Positions 20,304-27,923 of a DNA stretch of 64,000 bases are shown in pieces. The notes beneath the pieces are model-generated. The model ran no database searches. It had not been told where the DNA came from and saw nothing but the letters and a program-made list of their open reading frames with translations. Location of the stretch: the NCBI RefSeq assembly GCF_001269655.1, contig NZ_LHVE01000002.1, positions 1-64,000 of the forward strand, written 5' to 3'. The translations under genes and the position numbers were made by a program. Source of the DNA: Pseudomonas thivervalensis. Lineage in GTDB: Bacteria > Pseudomonadota > Gammaproteobacteria > Pseudomonadales > Pseudomonadaceae. Positions within the stretch are counted from its first letter, which is position 1. Each line of letters starts with the position of its first letter.

Positions 20304-21215
20304 GTGAAAGCCAGATCCGACGAGTTGCAGATCTTCGTCTGCGTGATCGAGTGCGGATCGATCTCCGCCGCCGCCGAGCAGGTCGGGCAGACACCGTCGG
20401 CGGTCAGCCGTACGTTGTCGCGACTGGAGGCCAAGCTCGACACCACGCTGATCAACCGCACCACACGGCGCATGGACCTGACTGAAGAGGGCAAGTATTT
20501 CTTCGAACAGGCCAAAGGCATCCTCGACCAGATGGATGAGCTGGAAGAACGTCTGTCGTCTCGCCAGAAAAATCCCGCAGGACGCTTGCGGATCAACGCG
20601 GCCTCGCCGTTCATGCTGCATGCCATCGTCCCCCACATCGAAGAGTTCCGCCGGCTCTACCCGGACATTCAACTCGAACTCAACAGCAACGACCTGATCA
20701 TCGACCTGCTGGAGCAGAGCACCGACATCGCCATTCGCATCGGCACCCTCACCGACTCGACGCTCCACGCCCGCTCCCTGGGCTGCAGCCCGCTGCACAT
20801 CCTGGCCAGCCCGGCCTATTTAAAACAGCACGGCACACCCACAAGCGTCGCCGAACTGGCGGACCATGCGCTGCTGGGTTTTGCCCAGAACGACGGCCTC
20901 AACCAGTGGCCGCTGCGTCATGTGCACGGTGATCGTTGGGCGATCCAGCCCGCCATCAGCGCGTCCAGCGGCGAGACCGTGCGTCACTTGGCGCTGCAAG
21001 GGCAGGGCATTGCCTGCCTGTCAGACTTCATGACCCGCGAAGACATCCAGGCCGGCCGGCTGAAGGTGCTGCTGGCCGATGCCAACAGCGGCTATCGCCA
21101 GCCAATCAACGCGGTGTACTACCGCAACTCGCAACTGGCCCTGCGGATCCAGTGCTTCCTGGACTTCATCCAGGGCAAGCTCGCCGACTACGCCTCGCGG
21201 GACTTCAAAGGCTGA
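20304..21215 (+). CDS. LysR-family transcriptional regulator
   Basis: 303 residues from a GTG at 20304 with GAGG six bases upstream; a longer open frame begins inside the REP and is not credible. The HTH (LQIFVCVIECGSISAAAEQV, TPSAVSRTLSRLEAKL) and effector domain are complete. Members of this subgroup often sit next to quinone reductase or NAD-dependent epimerase genes. Here mdaB is upstream and an epimerase remnant downstream, so its target may be one that has since decayed (inference). Confidence 0.88.
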   Translation: MKARSDELQIFVCVIECGSISAAAEQVGQTPSAVSRTLSRLEAKLDTTLINRTTRRMDLTEEGKYFFEQAKGILDQMDELEERLSSRQKNPAGRLRINAASPFMLHAIVPHIEEFRRLYPDIQLELNSNDLIIDLLEQSTDIAIRIGTLTDSTLHARSLGCSPLHILASPAYLKQHGTPTSVAELADHALLGFAQNDGLNQWPLRHVHGDRWAIQPAISASSGETVRHLALQGQGIACLSDFMTREDIQAGRLKVLLADANSGYRQPINAVYYRNSQLALRIQCFLDFIQGKLADYASRDFKG

Positions 21216-21317
21216 TTCGTGACTTCAACGCAAGAGTGATTTGGCCAATGTGGACTGTTTCGGCAAGGACCGGTCTTCGATACTTGTCCCATCACTTATG
21301 TCGCCAAGGAGTCATTC

Positions 21318-21757
21318 ATGAAACCTTGATCTACGGCCACAGCCTGGGCGTGAAGCGTGACAGTGTGCAACTGCCGCGTCTGCTCAAGCAGGCACGTAAA
21401 AGTGGCGTGGTGCGGCATGTCGGCACGGGGCGGAACATCTGGTCCAACGTGCACATCGAGGATGTGGTCGAGCTGTACAAGCTGGCTCTGGCCCGCAACG
21501 TACCCGGCACGTTCTATTTTGTTGAAAGCGGCGAGGCTTCATTTATCGACATGACCACTGCCATGGCCCGTGCGCTGAAGTTGGGTGAGCCGCAAGATTG
21601 GCCACTGGCCGAGGCCGAGGCCGAATGGGGTTACGAAATGGCCAGCTATGGCCTGGGTTCCAACAGCCGTGTGCGAGGTAAGAGCGCTCGTGAACTGCTG
21701 GGTTGGGCACCGAAGCGGACGTCGGTGGTGGCGTGGATCCTTGATGAGATGGTGTGA
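21318..21757 (+). pseudogene. NAD-dependent epimerase/dehydratase remnant, internally deleted
   Basis: A good ribosome site (AAGGAG, six-base spacing) leads to ATG AAA CCT TGA, a start codon followed almost at once by a stop. In another frame, from ETLIYGHSLGVKRDS (about 21320) to the stop at 21757, lies the C-terminal half (about 145 residues) of a short-chain epimerase: RHVGTGRNIWSNVHIEDVVE, TFYFVESGEASF, RGKSARELLGWAPKR. The NAD-binding Rossmann half is missing. The simplest reading is a deletion joining the first two codons to the middle of the gene, out of frame. No usable start is seen for the remaining half. Confidence 0.82.
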
Positions 21758-21787
21758 GTGGCCGGTAGTGCCAGCAGGATAGGCACC

Positions 21788-21881
21788 CTTGTGGGAGCGA
21801 ACTTGCTCGCGATGGCGCCGGGTCAGTCAGCAGTGAAGTTGGCTGACCCACTGCTATCGCGAGCAAGCTCGCTCCCACAGG
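21788..21881. repeat. REP pair (TGTGGGAGCGAGCTTGCTCGCGA type)
   Basis: Two inverted copies around an internal GGTCAGTCAGC...TTGGCTGACCC stem, between the epimerase remnant and the convergent SulP gene. The layout matches the pair at 42454. Confidence 0.88.
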
Positions 21882-21898
21882 TTTGTGTTTGGTGCTGC

Positions 21899-23344
21899 TC
21901 AGTCGTGTTGCACGCCCGCACGCTTGAGCATTTGTTTGCAACGCTCGGACAGATGGAACACGCGCAAGTGCTTGCCTGCCTTGCTGTAGCGTTCGCGCAG
22001 GGTCTTGAGCGCGGCGACGGCCGAGTAGTCGACGAAGCGCAAATGACGGCAATCGAGGGTCACCAGGGCCGGGTCGTTGGCCGGGTCGAACTGGTTGAGG
22101 AACGGCGTCGACGAGGCGAAAAACAGCGTGCCGTGCAGGCGATACAGTTTGCTGCCGTCGGCTTCCTCGTGGGCGTCGGCGTAGAGTTCCCGGGCCTGTT
22201 GCCAAGCGAAGTTGAGCGCCGCGATGATGATCCCGCAGAGCACGGCCACGGCCAGGTCGGTGAACACCGTGATGACCGTCACCGCGATAATGACCAGCAC
22301 ATCATTGGCCGGCACTTTATTGACCACTCGCAACGAGGCCCAGGCAAACGTCTGCTGGGACACCACGAACATCACGCCCACCAGCGCCGCCAGCGGAATG
22401 CGCTCGATCAGCGGCGACAGGAACAACACGAACAGCAACACCATCACCCCGGCCACCACGCCCGATAGCCGTCCGCGTCCGCCCGAGCTGAGGTTGATCA
22501 TGGTCTGGCCGATCATGGCGCAACCGCCCATGCCGCCCAGCAGACCGGAGGCCATGTTGGCCGCGCCCAATGCCACGCACTCACGGTCCGGATAGCCGCG
22601 GCTCTCGGTGATTTCGTCGGTCAGGTTCAGGGTCAGCAGGGTTTCCAGCAAACCGACCATCGCCATGATCACCGCATAGGGTGCGACGATTTGCAGGGTT
22701 TCCAGGTTCCAGGGAATGTCCGGCAGGGTAAAGGTCGGCAAGCCGCCAGCGATGTGGGCCATGTCGCCCAGGGTCCGGGTCGGCAGGCCGAGCAGATAGA
22801 CCGCCAGGCCAACGCCGAGGATCGCCACCAGGGCCGGCGGTACGCTGCGGGTCAGGCGCGGCAACAGGTAGACGATGGCCATGGTCAGCGCTACCAGGCC
22901 TGCCATCAAGTAGAGCGGGGTGCCGCTCAGCCAGGTGCCGTCATTCTTGAAGTGTTCCAGTTGCGCCAGCGCAATCACAATGGCCAAGCCATTGACGAAG
23001 CCGAGCATCACCGGGTGCGGCACCATGCGCACCAGCTTGCCCAGCCGCAACAGCCCGAACGCCATCATGATCAGCCCTCCCAGCAACACGGTCGCCAACA
23101 GGTACTGCACGCCGTGTTGCACCACCAGCGCGACGATCACCACCGCCATCGACCCTGCCGCGCCTGAGACCATCCCGGGCCGCCCGCCGAACAACGCGGT
23201 CAACGTACAGAGGATGAACGCGCCGTACAGCCCCATCAACGGGTTGAGGTGGGCCACCAGGGCGAAGGCGATGCACTCGGGGAGCAAGGCGAAAGAGGTG
23301 GTGAGGCCGGCGAGGGCGTCGGCGCGAAGACGTGCTGATTTCAT
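21899..23344 (-). CDS. SulP-family anion transporter with STAS domain
   Basis: 481 residues. N-terminal LRADALAGLTTSFALLPECI, multiple hydrophobic helices, GFVNGLAIVIALAQLEH and the GGMGGCAMIGQTMINLSSGG stretch are diagnostic of SulP carriers. A C-terminal STAS domain (about 395-481; DCRHLRFVDYSAVAALKTL) completes it. SulP proteins move sulfate, bicarbonate, dicarboxylates or other anions with H+ or Na+; the substrate is not clear. It is a single gene, divergent from the gntP-rpiR-D-aminoacylase operon. Confidence 0.92.
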   Translation of the reverse strand: MKSARLRADALAGLTTSFALLPECIAFALVAHLNPLMGLYGAFILCTLTALFGGRPGMVSGAAGSMAVVIVALVVQHGVQYLLATVLLGGLIMMAFGLLRLGKLVRMVPHPVMLGFVNGLAIVIALAQLEHFKNDGTWLSGTPLYLMAGLVALTMAIVYLLPRLTRSVPPALVAILGVGLAVYLLGLPTRTLGDMAHIAGGLPTFTLPDIPWNLETLQIVAPYAVIMAMVGLLETLLTLNLTDEITESRGYPDRECVALGAANMASGLLGGMGGCAMIGQTMINLSSGGRGRLSGVVAGVMVLLFVLFLSPLIERIPLAALVGVMFVVSQQTFAWASLRVVNKVPANDVLVIIAVTVITVFTDLAVAVLCGIIIAALNFAWQQARELYADAHEEADGSKLYRLHGTLFFASSTPFLNQFDPANDPALVTLDCRHLRFVDYSAVAALKTLRERYSKAGKHLRVFHLSERCKQMLKRAGVQHD

Positions 23345-23466
23345 GATTTACCTGACTGGGCGCCGGTTGAGAGTCGGCTGCCGGGGAGTGGTGCAAAAAA
23401 CAGGTGCGGATGGTACGGAATTGAGTGCGGGGCGGCCAGCCGTTGGTCGATTGTGCTGATGAATTT

Positions 23467-23509
23467 GGGGCTGCTGCGCAGCCCAGCGGGAGCAAGCTCC
23501 CTCGCCACC
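23467..23509. repeat. Single REP unit (GTGGCGAGGGAGC type)
   Basis: One half of the REP pair seen at 20164 and 46506: GGGCTGCTGCGCAGCCC followed by AGCGGGAGCAAGCTCCCTCG and CCAC. It has no inverted partner here. Confidence 0.8.
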
Positions 23510-23588
23510 GGAACGATGAAAGTCTTGCGCTGGATTTTCATCGAGGCCGTGTCGCGATGTCCGTCAGCGACAAGTTTTACCTGTGCGC

Positions 23589-23601
23589 GAAAATTACTTT
23601 C
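23589..23601. promoter_or_regulatory. Possible RpiR-type operator, GAAA-N5-TTTC
   Basis: Short dyad GAAAATTACTTTC upstream of gntP. RpiR-family regulators often bind GAAA/TTTC-like dyads, and an rpiR gene is second in this operon. The match is short and found by eye only. Confidence 0.25.
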
Positions 23602-23680
23602 AGTGGGTTTGAAGATTTTTCGCCGAAATGATTTATGAGTTTCACAACACATCGACGTGACCCCATTCGAGGAGTAACGC

Positions 23681-25030
23681 ATGGCACCTGCTTTCGGTTA
23701 TTGGCTATTGGTCTACGCGGCCATCGCCATCATTGCGCTGATTGTCCTGATCGCACGTTACCGGCTCAACCCGTTTATCGTGATTACTCTGGTCTCCATT
23801 GGTCTGGCGCTGTTGGCCGGGATGCCGCCCTCGGGTGTGGTGGGGGCTTACGAGGCGGGGGTCGGCAAGACGTTGGGGCACATCGCGCTGGTGGTGGCCC
23901 TGGGCACGATGCTCGGCAAGATGATGGCCGAGTCCGGCGGGGCGGAGCGGATGGCGCAGACGCTGATCGAACGCTTCGGCGAGCGCAACGCCCACTGGGC
24001 GATGGTGTGCATTGCCTTCCTGGTGGGGCTGCCGTTGTTCTTCGAAGTCGGTTTTGTGCTGCTGGTGCCCATCGCGTTCACCATCGCCCGGCGCGTGGGT
24101 GTGTCCATCCTGATGGTGGGGCTGCCGATGGTCGCTGGGCTTTCGGTGGTCCATGCGCTGGTGCCGCCGCACCCGGCGGCGATGCTGGCGGTGCAGGCGT
24201 TCCAGGCCTCGGTGGGGCAAACATTGCTGTACGCGATCCTGATTGGCATTCCCACCGCGATCATTGCCGGCCCCTTGTACGCCAAATTCATCGTGCCGCG
24301 CATCCAGCTACCGGCCGAGAACCCGCTGGAGCGACAGTTTCTCGACCGCGAACCACGCGCCAACCTGCCGGGCTTCGGCGTAACCCTGGGGACCATCCTG
24401 TTGCCGGTGATCCTGATGCTGATCGGCGGCTGGGCCAACCTGATCTCCACGCCGGGCAGCGGCTTCAACCAGTTCCTGCTGTTCATCGGCAACTCGGTGA
24501 TCGCCTTGCTGCTGGCGACCATCCTCAGTTTCTGGACCCTTGGCCTGGCCCAAGGCTTCAACCGCGAAGCGATCCTCAAGTTCACCAACGAATGCCTGGC
24601 ACCGACCGCCAGCATCACCTTGCTGGTGGGCGCTGGCGGTGGTTTGAACCGGATCCTGGTGGACGCCGGGGTCACGCAACAGATCGTCGGCCTGGCCCAG
24701 GAATTCCAGTTGTCACCGCTGGTCATGGGCTGGCTGTTCGCCGCGCTGATGCGCATCGCCACGGGATCGGCCACGGTGGCGATGACCACGGCCTCGGGCA
24801 TCGTCGCGCCGGTGGCGATTGGCCTGGGTTATCCCCACCCCGAACTGCTGGTGCTGGCGACCGGGGCCGGGTCGGTTATCTTTTCCCACGTCAACGACGG
24901 CGGCTTCTGGCTGATCAAGGAATACTTCAATATGACCGTCACGCAAACCTTCAAGACCTGGACGGTCCTTGAAACGTTGATCTCCCTGGTCGCGTTTGCC
25001 CTGACCCTTGGGCTTGCGCGCGTGCTTTGA
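23681..25030 (+). CDS. GntP-family permease
   Basis: 449 residues with about 12 or more hydrophobic helices. Family marks: YRLNPFIVITLVSIGLALLA, LGTMLGKMMAESGGAERMAQ, LPLFFEVGFVLLVPIAF, VHALVPPHPAAMLA and FSHVNDGGFWLIKEYF. GntP transporters import gluconate, related hydroxy acids or D-serine (DsdX) with protons. Because the operon ends with an N-acyl-D-amino-acid deacylase, an N-acylated or D-configured amino compound is a plausible substrate (inference). It starts after GAGGAG and is followed 21 bases later by the regulator gene. Confidence 0.92.
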   Translation: MAPAFGYWLLVYAAIAIIALIVLIARYRLNPFIVITLVSIGLALLAGMPPSGVVGAYEAGVGKTLGHIALVVALGTMLGKMMAESGGAERMAQTLIERFGERNAHWAMVCIAFLVGLPLFFEVGFVLLVPIAFTIARRVGVSILMVGLPMVAGLSVVHALVPPHPAAMLAVQAFQASVGQTLLYAILIGIPTAIIAGPLYAKFIVPRIQLPAENPLERQFLDREPRANLPGFGVTLGTILLPVILMLIGGWANLISTPGSGFNQFLLFIGNSVIALLLATILSFWTLGLAQGFNREAILKFTNECLAPTASITLLVGAGGGLNRILVDAGVTQQIVGLAQEFQLSPLVMGWLFAALMRIATGSATVAMTTASGIVAPVAIGLGYPHPELLVLATGAGSVIFSHVNDGGFWLIKEYFNMTVTQTFKTWTVLETLISLVAFALTLGLARVL

Positions 25031-25051
25031 CCGCCACTGCAAGGAGCCGTC

Positions 25052-25912
25052 ATGGACATCCTCTACCAGATCCGCTCCCGCCAGGAGTCCTTCAGCGCCG
25101 GCGAAGGAAGAATCGCCCGGCTGATGCTTGACGACGTAGGCTTTGCCGCCTCCGCCAGCCTGGAAGAATTGGCCCTGCGTGCCGAAGTCAGCAGCGCCAC
25201 CCTGTCGCGCTTCGCCCGCACCGTCGGTTGCCGCGACCTGCGGGATTTGCGCCTGCAACTGGCCCAGGCCAGCGGTGTCGGCAGCCGTTTCCTCGACCCG
25301 GCCGGCGCGCCGGAGCAATCGGCGTTTTATGGACAGATCGTCGGTGATATCGAAGCGACCCTGCGCCAGCATCTGTCGGGCTTCGAAGAGTCGCGATTCG
25401 GCGATGCCGTGCGGATGATCGGCAAGGCACGGATGATCCATGCGTTCGGCCTTGGTGGCTGGTCGGCGCTGTGCGGCGAGGAACTGCAAGTGCGGCTGGT
25501 GCGTTTCGGCTACCCGATTGCCGCCTGCCGCGACCCGGTGATGATGCGCATCACGGGCACCTCCTTGAGCGACCAGCATCTGGTCATCGCCTGTTCACTG
25601 ACCGGTATCACGCCGGAACTGTTGAGTGCGGTGGAACTGGCCCGCGGCTACGGCGCCGCGATCCTGGCCATTACCCGTGTCGACTCGCCACTGGCCCGAC
25701 TGGCCGACTGCGTGCTGCCCCTGCAAGGCGCCGAAACCTCGTTCATCTACAAACCCACGGCAGCGCGCTACGGCATGCTGCTGGCCATCGACGTGCTCGC
25801 CACCGAGCTGGCGCTGGCCCATCCCGAAGACAATCAAGAGCGCCTGCGGCGAGTCAAACTCGCCCTGGACGATTACCGCGGCGGCGACGATCACTTGCCG
25901 CTGGGAGACTGA
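25052..25912 (+). CDS. MurR/RpiR-family regulator with SIS domain
   Basis: 286 residues. The N-terminal HTH_6 domain (LYQIRSRQESFSAGEGRIAR; LEELALRAEVSSATLSRFAR) is followed by a SIS sugar-phosphate-isomerase-like domain (about 125-265; GLGGWSALCGEELQVRLVRF, CSLTGITPELLSAVELARGY). SIS-type regulators usually sense a phosphosugar; here the ligand is unknown and might be a breakdown product of the D-aminoacylase substrate. It lies between the permease and deacylase genes and probably regulates them. One base separates its stop from the next start. Confidence 0.9.
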   Translation: MDILYQIRSRQESFSAGEGRIARLMLDDVGFAASASLEELALRAEVSSATLSRFARTVGCRDLRDLRLQLAQASGVGSRFLDPAGAPEQSAFYGQIVGDIEATLRQHLSGFEESRFGDAVRMIGKARMIHAFGLGGWSALCGEELQVRLVRFGYPIAACRDPVMMRITGTSLSDQHLVIACSLTGITPELLSAVELARGYGAAILAITRVDSPLARLADCVLPLQGAETSFIYKPTAARYGMLLAIDVLATELALAHPEDNQERLRRVKLALDDYRGGDDHLPLGD

Positions 25913-25913
25913 C

Positions 25914-27386
25914 ATGCTGTACGACACGCTTATCCGCAATGCGCTGGTCATCGATGGCCGCGACACCCCCGGTTACCACGCCGACGTAGCGATCCACGGC
26001 GGTCGCATCGAACGCATCGGTGAGCTGCGCGACGCCCGGGCAGCGGAAGACATCGACGCCGCCGGCCGCGTGCTGGCGCCGGGCTTCATCGATGTGCACA
26101 CCCACGACGACACGGTGGTCATTCGCCAACCGCAGATGCTGCCCAAGCTCAGCCAGGGCGTGACCACGGTCATCGTCGGCAATTGCGGCATCAGCGCTTC
26201 GCCGGTGAGCCTGCGGGGCGATCCGCCGGACCCGATGAACCTGCTCGGCACCGCCCAGGCATTTGCCTACCCACGCTTTGCCGATTATCGCGGGGCGGTA
26301 GAAGCGGCGACGCCAGCGGTCAACGTGGCCGCGCTGGTCGGGCACACGGCGTTGCGCAGCAATCACATGGACGATTTGTTGCGCACGGCCTCGGTGGGAG
26401 AAATCGCTGCCATGCGTCGGCAATTGCGCGAAAGCCTGGAGGCCGGTGCGCTGGGGTTGTCCACCGGCCTGGCCTACGCCAACGCGTTTTCGGCGTCCAC
26501 CGATGAAGTCATGCAACTGACCGAAGAGTTGAGTGCGTTCGGCGCTGTCTACACCACCCACCTGCGCAGCGAATTCGAACCGGTGCTCGAGGCCATGGAC
26601 GAGGCGTTCCAGATCGGCCGTCATGCGCAGAGTCCGGTGATCATTTCCCACCTCAAATGTGCGGGTGCCGGGAATTGGGGGCGAAGCCCGCAGGTGCTCG
26701 CGGCGCTGGAAAACGCGGCGCGGACCCATCCGGTCGGTTGCGACTGCTATCCCTACGCGGCCAGCTCCTCGACCCTGGATCTCAAACAAGTGACCGATGC
26801 CCATCGCATCACCATTACCTGGTCGACACCGCATCCGCAAATGGGCGGCAGAGACCTGACGGACATCGCCGCTGAATGGGGGGTGTCGCTCATGGACGCA
26901 GCTCGTCACCTACAGCCGGCGGGCGCGGTGTACTACGGCATGGATGAAACCGACGTAAGACGAATCCTCGCGCACCCGTTATCGATGGTCGGCTCCGACG
27001 GGCTGCCCGAAGACCCGTTTCCCCATCCGCGTTTGTGGGGCGCTTTCCCACGAGTGCTCGGACATTTCAGTCGAGACATTGGGCTTTTTCCTTTGCACAC
27101 CGCCGTGCACAAAATGACGGGACTTTCGGCGGTACGCTTCGGCCTGAAAGACCGAGGTGACATTCGTGAAGGCCATTGGGCAGACCTGGTGTTGTTCAAT
27201 CCACAGACCATTCGCGACGTCGCGGACTTCAATGAACCGCAACGGGCGGCCGAAGGCATCGACGGTGTGTGGGTCAACGGTGTGCTGAGTTATCGCGACG
27301 GCCAGGCGAATGGACGCCGGGAAGGGCGTTTCCTGGCGCGCGAAGGCGATCTGGGTCGGGGGTTTGGTCTATCGAATGGCGTATAA
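25914..27386 (+). CDS. N-acyl-D-amino-acid deacylase (D-aminoacylase)
   Basis: 490 residues, amidohydrolase superfamily. Metal and catalytic positions are visible: DVHTHDD (H62, H64), the bridging cysteine in GNCGIS (C91), HLRSEFEPV and SHLKCAG histidines, and the catalytic aspartate in GSDGLPED (D362). These match the D-aminoacylase family, which hydrolyses N-acyl-D-amino acids to D-amino acid and fatty or acetic acid. It is last in a gntP-rpiR-dan operon. Possible roles are use of N-acetyl-D-amino acids or peptidoglycan- or plant-derived D-residues (inference). Confidence 0.92.
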   Translation: MLYDTLIRNALVIDGRDTPGYHADVAIHGGRIERIGELRDARAAEDIDAAGRVLAPGFIDVHTHDDTVVIRQPQMLPKLSQGVTTVIVGNCGISASPVSLRGDPPDPMNLLGTAQAFAYPRFADYRGAVEAATPAVNVAALVGHTALRSNHMDDLLRTASVGEIAAMRRQLRESLEAGALGLSTGLAYANAFSASTDEVMQLTEELSAFGAVYTTHLRSEFEPVLEAMDEAFQIGRHAQSPVIISHLKCAGAGNWGRSPQVLAALENAARTHPVGCDCYPYAASSSTLDLKQVTDAHRITITWSTPHPQMGGRDLTDIAAEWGVSLMDAARHLQPAGAVYYGMDETDVRRILAHPLSMVGSDGLPEDPFPHPRLWGAFPRVLGHFSRDIGLFPLHTAVHKMTGLSAVRFGLKDRGDIREGHWADLVLFNPQTIRDVADFNEPQRAAEGIDGVWVNGVLSYRDGQANGRREGRFLAREGDLGRGFGLSNGV

Positions 27387-27394
27387 GCGGCCGA

Positions 27395-27419
27395 TATTGT
27401 GTTAATTGACGCCACAATA
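27395..27419. other. Inverted repeat TATTGTG-N11-CACAATA
   Basis: Perfect 7-bp arms with an 11-base spacer, eight bases past the D-aminoacylase stop and 92 bases ahead of the glyoxalase-like start. There is no T run. The geometry suits a dimeric repressor site for the next gene; an mRNA-end structure is the alternative. Confidence 0.4.
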
Positions 27420-27510
27420 ATGGCACTGCGCCACTAAAGAAGCCGGGCTTAAAGCCGAAGCATTGGGTTCAACCCATCTAAACTGGGTCTTTTCAGCCAG
27501 GGAGCAACCC

Positions 27511-27879
27511 ATGAGCTTCGGTAAAACCACCCCGATCCTGCGCATCTTCGATGAAGCCAAGGCGTTGGCGTTCTATGTCGACTTCCTGGGTTTTACCGTC
27601 GACTGGCAACATCGCTTCGGTGACAACTTCCCGCTGTACCTGCAAGTCTCCCGCGGCGACTGCGTGCTGCACCTGTCCGAGCACCATGGCGATTGCACAC
27701 CGGGCTCGGCATTGCGGATCGAGACCGATGAGCTGGAAGTCTTCCAGCAGCAATTGCTCGCCAAGCAATACCGCTACGCCCACCCACAGATCCAGGCCAT
27801 GCCCTGGGGTAGCCAGGACATGACGATCAGTGATCCGTTCGGGAATCGGTTGGTGTTTACCAATGCGATTAATGTCTGA
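27511..27879 (+). CDS. Glyoxalase/bleomycin-resistance-fold (VOC) protein
   Basis: 122 residues, a single VOC domain: TTPILRIFDEAKALAFYVDF, LYLQVSRGDCVLHLSEHHGD and the C-terminal MTISDPFGNRLVFTN. The layout resembles the 'glyoxalase superfamily' relatives of Ble-type binding proteins. The substrate is unknown. The start has AGGGAG six bases upstream. It is the last plus-strand gene before the Tc toxin operon, which comes from the other strand; the gap is only 44 bases and has no clear terminator. Confidence 0.88.
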   Translation: MSFGKTTPILRIFDEAKALAFYVDFLGFTVDWQHRFGDNFPLYLQVSRGDCVLHLSEHHGDCTPGSALRIETDELEVFQQQLLAKQYRYAHPQIQAMPWGSQDMTISDPFGNRLVFTNAINV

Positions 27880-27923
27880 GCCGCAACTGATGAACCGATC
27901 AAGGTTTACATCAATACACTCGG

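Larger units (their letters stand above)
23345..23680. other. Divergent intergenic region, SulP / gntP
   Basis: 336 bases without a gene. It holds a single REP unit (23467-23509). A GAAA-N5-TTTC dyad (23589-23601) lies 80 bases upstream of the gntP start. The ribosome site GAGGAG precedes the start at 23681. The start-proximal half is AT-richer than its surroundings, as expected of a promoter. Confidence 0.6.

Noticed and set aside
23635..24972. 445-codon frame parallel to gntP
   Set aside because: Offset frame of gntP with Gly/Arg-rich low-complexity translation and no membrane helices.
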